Assembly (NCBI GenBank): GCA_964599655.1
Contig: CAZRGV010000003.1
Span: 32,012-96,011 of the forward strand
Length of the DNA: 64,000 nt
From: CAZRGV01 sp964599655
GTDB taxonomy: Bacteria; Planctomycetota; Planctomycetia; Isosphaerales; Isosphaeraceae
Reading direction: 5' to 3'
Within the stretch, counting starts at the first letter, position 1; each line of letters begins with the position of its first letter. The translations under genes and the position numbers were made by a program. Below the pieces are notes generated by a model. That model saw only the letters and a program-made list of their open reading frames with translations, was not told where the DNA came from and ran no database searches. Below are positions 8,167-15,743 of the stretch, piece by piece.

Positions 8167-8799
8167 ATGAACGACGCCGGCCTGACGCACATGCCCGGAG
8201 CCACCGAGCTGGCCAACCCGATGGAATGGCGTCGACTCTGTCAATCGCTGGCCACAGGACCCGCCGTCCGACGCCCCGCCCATCAGCTCGTTTCCATGTC
8301 ACGACTGGAGCTTTCCCATGGTCTAGACATGCTGGCAATGCTTCACGTGAGCGGTTGGCTCGAAACCCTCGACCAGCCCGACTCCGACCTGGGCCCGCTC
8401 GTGATCCTCAGCCCCCTCGGAGCGACCACGCTCCGCGTCGAACCGTACTTCCGCGGCTCCGGCACGATTCCCCTCTGGCGAACCGCCCGGCGCCGCCGCC
8501 GTCCCGACCGAATCCAGCGCCCTCGCATTGACGACCAGGTCGACGTCGCCCAGATCGCCGACCCGCACGAGCCGCTCGCCTTCGCCTCGCAAACCGGTCG
8601 CATCAACGACCCCTACCCCGATTTCGACGCACCCGGCGAGCCTCGCTTTCCGACCTTCCTCATCGGCCTCAGCCAGACCTGGCCCGCGTCCGACTGCCAT
8701 CATTCCTGGCTTCCGCCGAACTGCTACTGTCTCCTTTGCGACCTCTGGGGTAAGGAGTTCCGGCCCCGCCGGCGACCACGCTCGGAGGAGGCCGCCTAG
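8167..8799 (+). CDS. Hypothetical protein with Cys/His cluster, upstream of recombinase
   Basis: A 210-residue protein directly before a tyrosine recombinase gene (its stop TAG is followed at once by the recombinase GTG). The N-terminal half (SRLELSHGLDMLAMLHVSGWLE) could be a winged-helix fold. The C-terminal part has a cluster CHHSWLPPNCYCLLCDLWG that could bind zinc. Tight coupling suggests the protein works with the recombinase, for example as a directionality or DNA-binding partner. No family is recognised. Confidence 0.6.
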   Translation: MNDAGLTHMPGATELANPMEWRRLCQSLATGPAVRRPAHQLVSMSRLELSHGLDMLAMLHVSGWLETLDQPDSDLGPLVILSPLGATTLRVEPYFRGSGTIPLWRTARRRRRPDRIQRPRIDDQVDVAQIADPHEPLAFASQTGRINDPYPDFDAPGEPRFPTFLIGLSQTWPASDCHHSWLPPNCYCLLCDLWGKEFRPRRRPRSEEAA

Positions 8800-9834
8800 G
8801 TGGGCCCCGAGCCCATCAACCCCAGATCCGAACGCCTCGAAATTCTCTTAAGCCAAAACCTCCACGCGCTCGACCCCGTCACCGGCCGGGCCCTGGAACC
8901 CGTCGACGTCGATGCCGACCTCGTCGCCGCGATCCTCGCGAACCTCAACGCCCGCACGGCCCGCTGCTATCTTTCCGACTACCGCGACTTCGCTCGCTTC
9001 ATGGGCCACGCCGGTCCGCGCGGCCAGCTCGACCCGTCGCCGGCGATCGCCGAGCTGCTCGCGATGGGCCCCGGCCGCGCCAACGCGACGGTCCTCAAAT
9101 ACCGGATCCACCAGGCCGACCGCGGCATCAAGGCCGGCACGATCGCCCGCCGCCTCTCGGCCCTTCGCTCCGCCTGCAAGGCCGCGCGACGCATCGGCCG
9201 CATCTCCTGGGGACTCGACGTCCCCGGACCCAAGGCCACGCCCTACCGCGACACGCGAGGCCCCGGCGCCGACGGCTGGAAAAAGATGCTCGCCCTCGCG
9301 AAGGAGCGAGCCTCGGCCGGCCTGCCCAAGCCGGTCCGCGATCTCGCGATAATTCGGCTGCTCTCGGATCTGGGCCTTCGCCGGGCCGAGGTCTGTAACC
9401 TCGACCTGGTCGACCTCGACGTCGAGGCCTCGACCGTCGCCGTCATCGGCAAGGGCCAGACCGAGGCCCAGCGGATCACGCTTCCCGAGCCGACTCGCAA
9501 CGCCCTCCGCGCCTGGAAAGTGATTCGCGGCGAATCACCCGGCCCGCTCTTCCACGGCGTTCACCGTGGCCGAAAGACCACCGGCCGACTCACCGGCGAG
9601 GCGGTCCGTCTCATCGTCTCACGACTCGGCCGCGACGCGGGCCTGCCCCGCCCCGCCCGACCGCACGGCCTCCGCCACACCGCCATCACCCGGGCCCTCG
9701 ACGCCGGCCGCGACGTCCGAGAGGTCCGCAAGTTCAGCCGCCACTCGAAGTTGGACACCGTGTTGATTTACGACGACGCCCGCCGCGACGTCGCCGGCGA
9801 CATCGCCCGCGGCCTCGCCGGCGACGACGACTGA
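8800..9834 (+). CDS. Tyrosine recombinase/integrase, XerC/D-like
   Basis: A 344-residue recombinase that would cut and join DNA through a 3'-phosphotyrosine. The first catalytic Arg lies in LLSDLGLRRAEVCNLDLVDL, the His-x-x-Arg box in HGLRHTAITRALDAG, the second His in FSRHSKLDTV and the nucleophile in LIYDDARRD. Residues 40-130 form the SAM-like core-binding domain (RTARCYLSDYRDFARFMG). The start is GTG 8800, abutting the previous stop. It is one of two integrases in this element and lies far from the tRNA-derived site. Confidence 0.9.
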   Translation: MGPEPINPRSERLEILLSQNLHALDPVTGRALEPVDVDADLVAAILANLNARTARCYLSDYRDFARFMGHAGPRGQLDPSPAIAELLAMGPGRANATVLKYRIHQADRGIKAGTIARRLSALRSACKAARRIGRISWGLDVPGPKATPYRDTRGPGADGWKKMLALAKERASAGLPKPVRDLAIIRLLSDLGLRRAEVCNLDLVDLDVEASTVAVIGKGQTEAQRITLPEPTRNALRAWKVIRGESPGPLFHGVHRGRKTTGRLTGEAVRLIVSRLGRDAGLPRPARPHGLRHTAITRALDAGRDVREVRKFSRHSKLDTVLIYDDARRDVAGDIARGLAGDDD

Positions 9835-9848
9835 GGCACCTTGCGCAT

Positions 9849-10124
9849 ATGGCTATGTTCGCAAGGTCGATCTTCGAACCCTGGCAAAAGACCCCCCACC
9901 TCGAGCTCGCGGTCGACGGCCAGCTCTCGCGGATCCTCCGCGACGACGACGGCGAATTCGCCGGTTATGAGGACCTCGGCCCGATCGACTCGGACCCCAA
10001 AGTTCCGCCCGACCTCGAGCCCGAACGCGCCGAGCTGCTCGACGCCTGGCGCTCCGCCGACTCGCGGCGGGATCTCAGGTCGGAGGCCCTGGCAACGTAT
10101 CGCCGGGCTGCGACTCGCCGTTGA
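9849..10124 (+). CDS. Small acidic hypothetical protein
   Basis: A 91-residue protein 14 bases after the recombinase stop, on the same strand. It is rich in Asp and Glu with short motifs DGQLSRILRDDDGEFAGYED and LLDAWRSADSRRDL. It overlaps the convergent gene at 10075-10449 by 50 bases at the 3' end. No domain is recognised. Same-strand adjacency makes it a likely third member of the 8167-9834 module. Confidence 0.45.
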   Translation: MAMFARSIFEPWQKTPHLELAVDGQLSRILRDDDGEFAGYEDLGPIDSDPKVPPDLEPERAELLDAWRSADSRRDLRSEALATYRRAATRR

Positions 10125-10449
10125 TTTCCCGGCAATATCGGAGCCGCTCGAGCCACTCGGCCGCGTCCTTGAAGGTCAGGCGCCGGCCGTCATCGTAAAT
10201 GTTCAGAAGCCGCGCATAATGGCTTTGCAGCTTGACGCTATCGTCAAGCGCTTTCAGAACCTCGTCGATCTCCTCCTGGAGGCATTCGACGCAAACCGAC
10301 CGATCATCGAATTGATACGTGTCCGTGATCGAGCACGCGACATTGCACCTTCCGCAATGGACCGTGTCCTCGATCATCGCATCGTCAAGCTCCTCCTGAG
10401 TCGGGATCGACTCAAACTCGAGATCGTCGTAATCATCGTCATAGATCAT
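10075..10449 (-). CDS. Zinc-ribbon-like small phage protein
   Basis: A 124-residue protein with a very acidic N-terminus (MIYDDDYDDLEFESIPTQEE). A four-cysteine set follows (HCGRCNVAC near residue 32 and CVECL near residue 53), spaced like a zinc ribbon. The rest is helical (DDSVKLQSHYARLLNIYDD). Its ATG overlaps the stop of the upstream gene by four bases (10449-10446). No specific function can be named. Confidence 0.55.
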   Translation of the reverse strand: MIYDDDYDDLEFESIPTQEELDDAMIEDTVHCGRCNVACSITDTYQFDDRSVCVECLQEEIDEVLKALDDSVKLQSHYARLLNIYDDGRRLTFKDAAEWLERLRYCREINGESQPGDTLPGPPT

Positions 10450-10796
10450 GGGAACTGCCCCTTGGCAAGCGCGGTGACGATGGCGTCAGCGACCTCCTCC
10501 GCAAGGTCGATCGCAGAGTTGCCGTTCTGGTAGCTGCGAAGGGCCTTCTCGGCGACTCGAAGCAAGGCCCTCAATCTTTCGGCCTCGACTCGTGCCTCCT
10601 CGGCCCAGTCCAACACCCATCGCCATTGCTGCTCGATCGGCATCCCTGAATGGCGAATGGCGACGAGGAAATGTTGTTGCATCGCCGGGCGCTCCGTCGT
10701 CGGCTTCTCGGCCTGCTTTTCCTTTGCAAAGAAATCATAGATCAAGCAATCGACCCCGCAAGGTCCAATGTGCTCAGCCTGAACGTCGCATGGCAT
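10446..10796 (-). CDS. Hypothetical phage protein, helical, Cys-bearing N-terminus
   Basis: A 116-residue protein with four N-terminal residues able to bind metal (MPCDVQAEHIGPCGVDC). The remainder is mostly alpha-helical (EEARVEAERLRALLRVAEKALRSY). It starts at ATG 10796 and is translationally coupled to the following zinc-ribbon gene by a four-base overlap. No family is recognised. Confidence 0.5.
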   Translation of the reverse strand: MPCDVQAEHIGPCGVDCLIYDFFAKEKQAEKPTTERPAMQQHFLVAIRHSGMPIEQQWRWVLDWAEEARVEAERLRALLRVAEKALRSYQNGNSAIDLAEEVADAIVTALAKGQFP

Positions 10797-10933
10797 CGTA
10801 AATTCCTAACTATGTCCCATCCAACGGTACTTGCGCCCTCGAACCTCGCGCGGTAAACTCGGCCTCGGCACGTCGGAAACTGGGTGCGTTGCTCGGTGAC
10901 CAACCAAGCCGTGCCACGCGGGTTCCAATGCAT

Positions 10934-10967
10934 CAAGACCTCGCCAAGGTATGCCGGCGAGGTCTTG
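10934..10967. terminator. Strong hairpin, probable terminator of the minus-strand gene ending at 10973
   Basis: Perfect 12-base arms CAAGACCTCGCC (10934-10945) and GGCGAGGTCTTG (10956-10967) flank a 10-base loop. The hairpin begins six bases after the stop of the 101-residue gene. There is no clean T-run on the minus strand, so termination may be inefficient or protein-assisted. Nothing else is seen in the rest of the 10797-10972 gap. Confidence 0.55.
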
Positions 10968-10972
10968 GTGTT

Positions 10973-11278
10973 TCAGGACTTCTCCGCGGCTCGGCTTTCC
11001 TTGATGAACTGCTGCGTCGCCTGAATCGTCGGCCAGAGGTCGGACGCGACGAGCTTGAACGTTTCGCCCGCAGTCGGCCGACGCATCGAAAGATCCTCCG
11101 CGAAGATATTGACCTCGCCGCATTTGATGCAGATGCAGAAATTGCCGGGCCTGGGCCGGCGATGCCCGTCGAGCATGCTGGCCCGGTCGGGCCGATATCC
11201 GCAGTTCGGGCAAACAGCCACCGGCATCGTGTATCCAGGGCCGAGGTAGTGGCCCGTCGGTTCTCGCTTGCGTTTCAT
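10973..11278 (-). CDS. Zinc-ribbon phage protein
   Basis: A 101-residue protein with two CxxC pairs, CPNCGYRPDRASML and CICIKCGEVNIFAED, about 25 residues apart, the pattern of a treble-clef or zinc-ribbon fold. A charged helix follows (PTIQATQQFIKESRAAEKS). Proteins of this layout are common in the early regions of large-genome bacterial phages with no known role. A strong hairpin lies just past its stop. Confidence 0.6.
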   Translation of the reverse strand: MKRKREPTGHYLGPGYTMPVAVCPNCGYRPDRASMLDGHRRPRPGNFCICIKCGEVNIFAEDLSMRRPTAGETFKLVASDLWPTIQATQQFIKESRAAEKS

Positions 11279-11293
11279 GATCGAGGCCTCCGC

Positions 11294-11551
11294 CTAGAGC
11301 CGGGCGATGCTCTCGCCGTCGACATGCCCGGCCGCGTCACAAAGCAAGAGCGCCAGCTCCATCGCCTGATCGGCCGTCGCCTTCAGCCGGGTCACCGGCC
11401 GCGAAAGGCACATCACGATCTCGGTTCCCTCCAGCCGCATCGTCACGTCGAGCTCGTCGACCAGCTCGATCGACTCCGGCCGGAACTCGACCCGATCCGG
11501 ATCGTGAAGCCTCACCGCCTTTCGGTCCGCGCCGACCACGTTCATTCCCAT
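11294..11551 (-). CDS. Small phage protein, unknown function
   Basis: An 85-residue protein from ATG 11551. MGMNVVGADRKAVRLHDPDR, then SIELVDELDVTMRLEGTEIV, has alternating hydrophobic residues typical of a beta-rich domain. A helix follows (TADQAMELALLLCDAA). Its composition is protein-like throughout, unlike the overlapping frame of the upstream gene. No family is recognised. Confidence 0.5.
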   Translation of the reverse strand: MGMNVVGADRKAVRLHDPDRVEFRPESIELVDELDVTMRLEGTEIVMCLSRPVTRLKATADQAMELALLLCDAAGHVDGESIARL

Positions 11552-11759
11552 CGCGTTCCTCGATTCGAAACAAGGTATAAAGCCGCTTCGGATCTCTCGG
11601 CAGCGAGCGGAGGAACCGCTTCGCCTCCGCCCGAGTGAACCGCCGCACCAGGTCCTCGCGCTCCGTCGCGCCGCCGTGAATTGACGCCGCCTTGATGATG
11701 CTCCCAATCCGGAGCCGGTCCGTGATCAGGATGCACCAGCTCCGCCTCGGCCGAGGCAT
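11337..11759 (-). CDS. Small phage protein with long out-of-frame overlap
   Basis: Up to 140 residues from ATG 11759, which overlaps the upstream stop (ATGA). The first 70 residues look genuine (SWCILITDRLRIGSIIKAAS, then FTRAEAKRFLRSLPRDPKRL). From about 11550 the frame runs through the following gene for 210 bases with Gly/Arg-rich, unfolded-looking sequence. The natural end is probably near 11550, with the stop lost by a frameshift. Function is unknown. Confidence 0.45.
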   Translation of the reverse strand: MPRPRRSWCILITDRLRIGSIIKAASIHGGATEREDLVRRFTRAEAKRFLRSLPRDPKRLYTLFRIEERDGNERGRRGPKGGEASRSGSGRVPAGVDRAGRRARRDDAAGGNRDRDVPFAAGDPAEGDGRSGDGAGALAL

Positions 11760-11971
11760 CACCGGAACTCCGAGCAAACGCGCTTCGCCAGCCGATGAGC
11801 CATGAGGCATTCGATCGCGTGGATGTGGTTCCTCACCTGATCGACCTCCTCGAACTGGTGATCGTCAAGCTGGAACGACGCCCGCCACGCCTCGCGAAGA
11901 TGGGTCATCACCTTGCGTTCGGTGGGTGTTAATTCGCAGGTCTTCTCGGTCGAAGGATTGGCGTGGTTCAT
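11759..11971 (-). CDS. Small helical phage protein
   Basis: A 70-residue protein. TPTERKVMTHLREAWRASFQ, then FEEVDQVRNHIHAIECLMAH, predicts two or three helices. It overlaps the next gene's ATG at 11759 and the previous gene's stop at 11968-11971, both in the ATGA manner, so it is very likely translated. It has no recognisable family; small helical proteins here could be regulators. Confidence 0.5.
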   Translation of the reverse strand: MNHANPSTEKTCELTPTERKVMTHLREAWRASFQLDDHQFEEVDQVRNHIHAIECLMAHRLAKRVCSEFR

Positions 11972-12246
11972 GAGTCGCTAGCTCCCAAGAGGCAAGAGTG
12001 GACCGGAAGCGACAGGCCTCCGTTTCGGGGGACGATTCGGCGTTCGACCAAATAGCTCGTCGAACCCAGCTTGATCAGGTAGACCGGCCGGCGACAGCCG
12101 AGGCACGTCGTCGGCGAGCCGACCTTGCCGAGGGCCAGCTTCAGCAACTCGGCGTCCATCGCCGCCGCCAGCACGTCCTCGCCGGCGATCGCCGTCCGCG
12201 TCGCCGTCCGCACCGCCCGCCGCGGCTTCGAAGGTGTGGTTCTCAC
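11968..12246 (-). CDS. Small phage protein with CxxC motif
   Basis: A 92-residue protein starting at GTG 12246 in a GTGA overlap with the stop of an upstream frame. The N-terminus is basic (RTTPSKPRRAVRTATRT). The C-terminal half contains CLGCRRPVYLIKLGSTSYLV, a CxxC knuckle followed by beta strands, and a late CLLG. It may bind zinc. No family is recognised. Confidence 0.45.
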   Translation of the reverse strand: MRTTPSKPRRAVRTATRTAIAGEDVLAAAMDAELLKLALGKVGSPTTCLGCRRPVYLIKLGSTSYLVERRIVPRNGGLSLPVHSCLLGASDS

Positions 12247-12454
12247 GCGTGATGCTCCGTGAATGGAAGAGGTCCTCTTCCGTCAATTCGCCGCGAACCC
12301 AGTAGGCGTTGCCGATCCGACCCAGCACGGGCCAGATCACGATGCCGCTCGGCCCGACCAGCGCCTCGCCCGTCTCCGCCTCCTCGACGGCCAGGTCGAG
12401 CTCGACCACGGCCCAGCCCTTCCCCCAATCCGCCGCCGCGATCAACGGCATAGA
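11978..12454 (-). CDS. Small phage protein with long out-of-frame overlap
   Basis: Up to 158 residues from ATG 12454. The first 75 look like real protein (MPLIAAADWGKGWAVVELDL, then IVIWPVLGRIGNAYWVRGEL). After about 12240 the frame runs through the GTG-started gene at 12246-11968 with Gly/Arg/Pro-rich sequence. This frame lies wholly inside the 12527-12243 frame at its upstream end. It could be the true middle of that gene after two compensating frameshifts. Confidence 0.4.
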   Translation of the reverse strand, partial: SMPLIAAADWGKGWAVVELDLAVEEAETGEALVGPSGIVIWPVLGRIGNAYWVRGELTEEDLFHSRSITRENHTFEAAAGGADGDADGDRRRGRAGGGDGRRVAEAGPRQGRLADDVPRLSPAGLPDQAGFDELFGRTPNRPPKRRPVASGPLLPLGS

Positions 12455-12527
12455 CCGTGCGAATGGTCGGCACCTCATCGGCCATGTCGTCGAACGAGGC
12501 CCCGGCCCAGAAGAGGCCGAACATCAT
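12243..12527 (-). CDS. Small phage protein, possibly frameshifted
   Basis: A 94-residue frame from ATG 12527 (ATGA overlap with the upstream stop at 12524) to a TGA that forms GTGA with the next start. Both junctions look like those of a real gene. Only the first 30 residues (MMFGLFWAGASFDDMADEVP) are protein-like; the rest is Gly/Arg-rich, while the overlapping 12454 frame looks genuine there. A pair of compensating frameshifts would reconcile both. Confidence 0.35.
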   Translation of the reverse strand: MMFGLFWAGASFDDMADEVPTIRTVYAVDRGGGLGEGLGRGRARPGRRGGGDGRGAGRAERHRDLARAGSDRQRLLGSRRIDGRGPLPFTEHHA

Positions 12528-12790
12528 GACTTCGCCCCTTCCCCGGCCAGGCCGCACATGTGCAACGACGCCGTCGGCCCGAAGCCTTGCCTCCCGACCT
12601 GGTCAACCCCGACGGCCTTCATCATCACGTGCCGCTGAAGCTCGTCCGGATTCCACCGCATCTCGTCATGCCGGCCCGAGACGGTCCGAAATCGATGGAC
12701 CAGAATCAGCCGCCGGCAACACCGGCAGCTCGCAAGCTGCGAGAGGTCGAGTTGAAAGCACTTGAAGAATTCGAGCAGCATCTTCATCAC
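12524..12790 (-). CDS. Small phage protein, unknown function
   Basis: An 88-residue protein just after parB. Its ATG at 12790 overlaps the ParB stop by four bases. It begins MMKMLLEFFKCFQLDLSQLA and carries SCRCCRRLILVHRFRTV, a Cys-rich basic stretch. A DELQRHVMMKAVG helix follows. Coupling to parB suggests co-expression, but nothing shows a partition role. Confidence 0.45.
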   Translation of the reverse strand: MMKMLLEFFKCFQLDLSQLASCRCCRRLILVHRFRTVSGRHDEMRWNPDELQRHVMMKAVGVDQVGRQGFGPTASLHMCGLAGEGAKS

Positions 12791-14337
12791 GCCCTTTTCC
12801 TCCTCGTGCTCTTCGCCTTCGGCAGGCCCTTCTGAAACTCGCCTTGCGAGATGAGCTCGATCTCCGCCGGCGAGAACGGCAGGTTCAGCGGCGTCGCCGC
12901 TCCAATCTCGAGAGCCACCCAGACGAGGTTCGGGTTCGAGTTGCCGGGAAGCTTCCGCACCGTCCCGACCGCCCCCTGGTATCGATGCTTCACCTTGATC
13001 CGCACGCGGGCTCCGACCTCGAACGCCGAGGCTCCCGATTGCTTTCGCTTCGCCTCGTCGAGGGCTTTCTCTAGTGCCTCGACCAGGCCGACCTTGCAGC
13101 CCGGCTGATTGAGCACGGAGACGACGAAGCCTTCCCGCCGAAAGGCGACCGCCGTGTCAAAGCCTTTGCTCCCAAAGTCGGTCACGATCCACTCGACCGG
13201 CCGCTTCACGACGGCGTTCGGCTCCGGCTCGTCATCCGAAACCAGCGCCTTCAACTCCGGCTCCGGCGTCGCGTCCTCGCGACGAGGCGAAGGCGTTCGC
13301 TCCGGGCCCGCGAATTCGCCCTCGGTGATGTCCCGAACCCAGTGGCCTCCGCTGGGAATCACGCCGAAGTAAGGCCTCACTTCGAGCTTGGAATCGCCCG
13401 GATGCTGCGAGCGAACGTAGGCCTCGGCGTCGTCTTGATCCTCCGCGATCACGAAGTAGGTTGGCTCCTTGCCCTTCAGGCAGACCGCGAACGTCTCCTT
13501 CTTCCGCGGCTTCTCTGCGACTTCGCGGCTTTGCGAGAGGTCCTCTTTGACTTGCGAAACGCATTCGCCTTGCGTCATCTCTGATTCGCCGCGAATCACC
13601 GGCGCTGGCCGAAGCCCGGCCTTGATCGCGTCGCGGACCTGATCGCGCGTCAGGCCCTCGGCCACAGCCCGGCCGCCGATCTCGACCTGATGAAACGTGT
13701 CGAGCCCGCGTAGCTCGTAGGCCGTCGCCGCCGCGAGCTTGCCATCGGCGACCAGCTCCCGCACCGGCTCCGCCAGCTCGAGCAGCTCCAGCGCCTTTGA
13801 CACGCTCGACTGCGAGAGCCCCGTCTCATGACTGATCTGCCGCTGCGACCAGCTATGGGTCGACGCCAGCTCCGAGAGGGCCAGGGCCAGGTCGAGCGGC
13901 GCGAGGTCCTCTCTCGCGCAGTTCTCCGCGAGCTGGTCGGCCCGATGCTCGGCCTCCGTCGGCCGCTTGTCGACCACGACGCAGAGCAACGTCTCGAGCC
14001 CGACCTTCGCCGCCCGCCATCGCCGCTCGCCGGCGACGATCGTGTACTTCGTCCCGCGCGTCGGCCGCAACACGCGGATCGGCTGAAGCTGGCCCCGCGT
14101 CTTCAGGGCAAGAGCCAGCCGTTCGAGGGCCTCCTCGTCGAACACCCGCCGCGGTTGCTTCGGGTCGCGCTGCAACTGCTCGAGCGGGATCTCGACCACG
14201 CCCCGCGCCGGCCGAACCGTCGCCGGACTCTTCGCCTCCCTCGGCCGCGGTTGCTTCCTCACGCCGATCGATTCGTTGATGTTTCGTCCGGCCGTCCTCG
14301 CCAGCCGCGATGCCTTCGAGCTTGACACCGTCGCCAT
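12787..14337 (-). CDS. parB: ParB-like partition protein
   Basis: A 516-residue protein, much longer than chromosomal ParB (about 290). Residues 45-140 hold the ParB/sulfiredoxin domain: VVEIPLEQLQRDPKQPRRVF, then TIVAGERRWRAAKVG (the CTP-binding GERRxRA motif), then AENCAREDLAPLD. An HTH follows (SQRQISHETGLSQSSVSKAL). The extra 280 residues are acidic and end in a KOW-like stretch (RVRIKVKHRYQGAVGTVRKL). It binds a centromere-like site and works with ParA, encoded four bases upstream. The start is ATG 14337. Confidence 0.88.
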   Translation of the reverse strand: MATVSSSKASRLARTAGRNINESIGVRKQPRPREAKSPATVRPARGVVEIPLEQLQRDPKQPRRVFDEEALERLALALKTRGQLQPIRVLRPTRGTKYTIVAGERRWRAAKVGLETLLCVVVDKRPTEAEHRADQLAENCAREDLAPLDLALALSELASTHSWSQRQISHETGLSQSSVSKALELLELAEPVRELVADGKLAAATAYELRGLDTFHQVEIGGRAVAEGLTRDQVRDAIKAGLRPAPVIRGESEMTQGECVSQVKEDLSQSREVAEKPRKKETFAVCLKGKEPTYFVIAEDQDDAEAYVRSQHPGDSKLEVRPYFGVIPSGGHWVRDITEGEFAGPERTPSPRREDATPEPELKALVSDDEPEPNAVVKRPVEWIVTDFGSKGFDTAVAFRREGFVVSVLNQPGCKVGLVEALEKALDEAKRKQSGASAFEVGARVRIKVKHRYQGAVGTVRKLPGNSNPNLVWVALEIGAATPLNLPFSPAEIELISQGEFQKGLPKAKSTRRKRA

Positions 14338-14341
14338 GATC

Positions 14342-15157
14342 TCAGCCCTCCAGAAGCCGCGCGGGGATCGTGTTGATGCCCGCGACGCGATGGGAAAGTT
14401 CCTCCGCCACCTCCGCCATCGCCGCCGTCGCCGGATGCTTGGGCGCGTAGTGCGAGAGCGGCCGGCGATGGGCGACCGCCTCGGGGAACACGATCGACTG
14501 AGGCACGACCTGGTCGAAGACCCGCGTGCCATAGTTCTCGCGAAGGCGGGTCTCATACAGCTTGTGCAGCGAGGCCCGTCGATTGACCCGCGTGGCCAGG
14601 ATCCCCGCCTCGGCCAGGTGCGGATTGATCGCCTTCACCGCCGCGACGAACGTCAGTACCGGATCGAGGCCCTGCGACCCGTAATCCTCCAGCTGGGTCG
14701 GAATCACGAAGTGCGTCGATGCCGCCAGCGCCGCCCATGAGCAGAGATGCAGGTTCGGCGGGCAGTCGATCAGGATCCAGTCGAAGGCCACGCTCGCGAG
14801 GTCCAGGGCCTCGGCCAGACACCGTTGTTGCGAGAGCGGCTCGTCGAACGGACGGGCCGCGTTCCACTCGCCAAGCGTGGGCGATCCAGGCAGGATTTCC
14901 ACGCCGGCAACTAACGTCGGTTGACTAACGACGGTCAGGTCGGAAAGGGCGCCCGAAAACGCCGCCGCGACCGTCTCTCGCGGATCCAGTTTGAAGGTCG
15001 CTTCCGGACCGAGCAGCCCCTGCGTGAGCGAGGCCTGCGGGTCGGCATCGACGACGAGGACGTTCCCCCCTTCCCTGGCCAGGGCCCCGGCCAGGTGATG
15101 CACCGAGCTGGTTTTCCCCACGCCGCCCTTCTGATTCAGGAAGGTCACGACCGGCAT
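14342..15157 (-). CDS. parA: ParA-family partition ATPase
   Basis: A 271-residue Walker-type ATPase. The deviant Walker A box is FLNQKGGVGKTSSVHHLA at residues 5-22, switch I is VVDADPQASLTQGLL and switch II is WILIDCPPNLH. This is the Soj/ParA layout without an N-terminal HTH. ParA moves ParB-bound DNA on the nucleoid. It is followed four bases later by parB. A partition pair in a prophage points to plasmid-like maintenance at some stage. Confidence 0.92.
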   Translation of the reverse strand: MPVVTFLNQKGGVGKTSSVHHLAGALAREGGNVLVVDADPQASLTQGLLGPEATFKLDPRETVAAAFSGALSDLTVVSQPTLVAGVEILPGSPTLGEWNAARPFDEPLSQQRCLAEALDLASVAFDWILIDCPPNLHLCSWAALAASTHFVIPTQLEDYGSQGLDPVLTFVAAVKAINPHLAEAGILATRVNRRASLHKLYETRLRENYGTRVFDQVVPQSIVFPEAVAHRRPLSHYAPKHPATAAMAEVAEELSHRVAGINTIPARLLEG

Positions 15158-15158
15158 T

Positions 15159-15422
15159 TCAATCGTCCTCCTCGACCTGGCCAGGCTCGCCCATTGCGAT
15201 CAGCGGGTTCGGGCCGACGCCGGCCCTCCAGGCCCGCCACTCGGCGAGGTAGCGAGCCACCCGAGCGGCCAGGTCGACAGGCAGCTCCGGCTCGCGGTGA
15301 ACGTATTGGCCACCGCGATCCCACTGAACGCGGTTGCGGCGGTCCAAGGCCTCGGCTCGAACGACCTCCTTCAGCTCGGCCTGCTCGGTCAGGGTCGGGG
15401 CCTCGGCTTCGGTCGCGATCAT
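15159..15422 (-). CDS. Small protein upstream of parA
   Basis: An 87-residue protein from ATG 15422, ending one base before the ParA start codon, so probably co-translated. It contains LTEQAELKEVVRAEALDRRN and VDLAARVARYLAEWRAWRAG, both helical, and an acidic end (GQVEEDD). Small helical proteins at this position can regulate partition operons, but there is no recognised motif. Confidence 0.5.
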   Translation of the reverse strand: MIATEAEAPTLTEQAELKEVVRAEALDRRNRVQWDRGGQYVHREPELPVDLAARVARYLAEWRAWRAGVGPNPLIAMGEPGQVEEDD

Positions 15423-15694
15423 GAGCCACCCCCCTGCTCGAGGTCGAACATCGCGTGAATCACGTCCTCGATCTTGACCGCGAGGGCCGGCTTGCCCTCC
15501 CGCGTGAGCAGCAGGCAGCGCCGGAGATCGCCCCATCCGCAGCCGAACAGGAACGACGCGCCGCTCGGATCCTTGCCAATGGCCAGCACCTGCAGCGCGG
15601 TGTAGGCTGGCATGGTCTCCGTCGAGATCGCCAGCGTGATCGTCGCCGCCGCCGCCGTTTCCGGGGGCGGAGAGGGAGCGCCTAGCCCGTCCAT
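15419..15694 (-). CDS. Small phage protein, unknown function
   Basis: A 91-residue protein from ATG 15694; its stop overlaps the next ATG by four bases (15422-15419). After a Pro/Ala/Thr-rich start it has ALQVLAIGKDPSGASFLFGC, then LLLTREGKPALAVKIEDVIH, a compact alpha/beta pattern. It heads the parAB cluster and follows the integrase on the same strand. No family is recognised. Confidence 0.5.
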   Translation of the reverse strand: MDGLGAPSPPPETAAAATITLAISTETMPAYTALQVLAIGKDPSGASFLFGCGWGDLRRCLLLTREGKPALAVKIEDVIHAMFDLEQGGGS

Positions 15695-15743
15695 GGGTGC
15701 GCCTCCTCTCCGCCCAGCGCCCATCCCTGGGCGAGGTCTCGAA

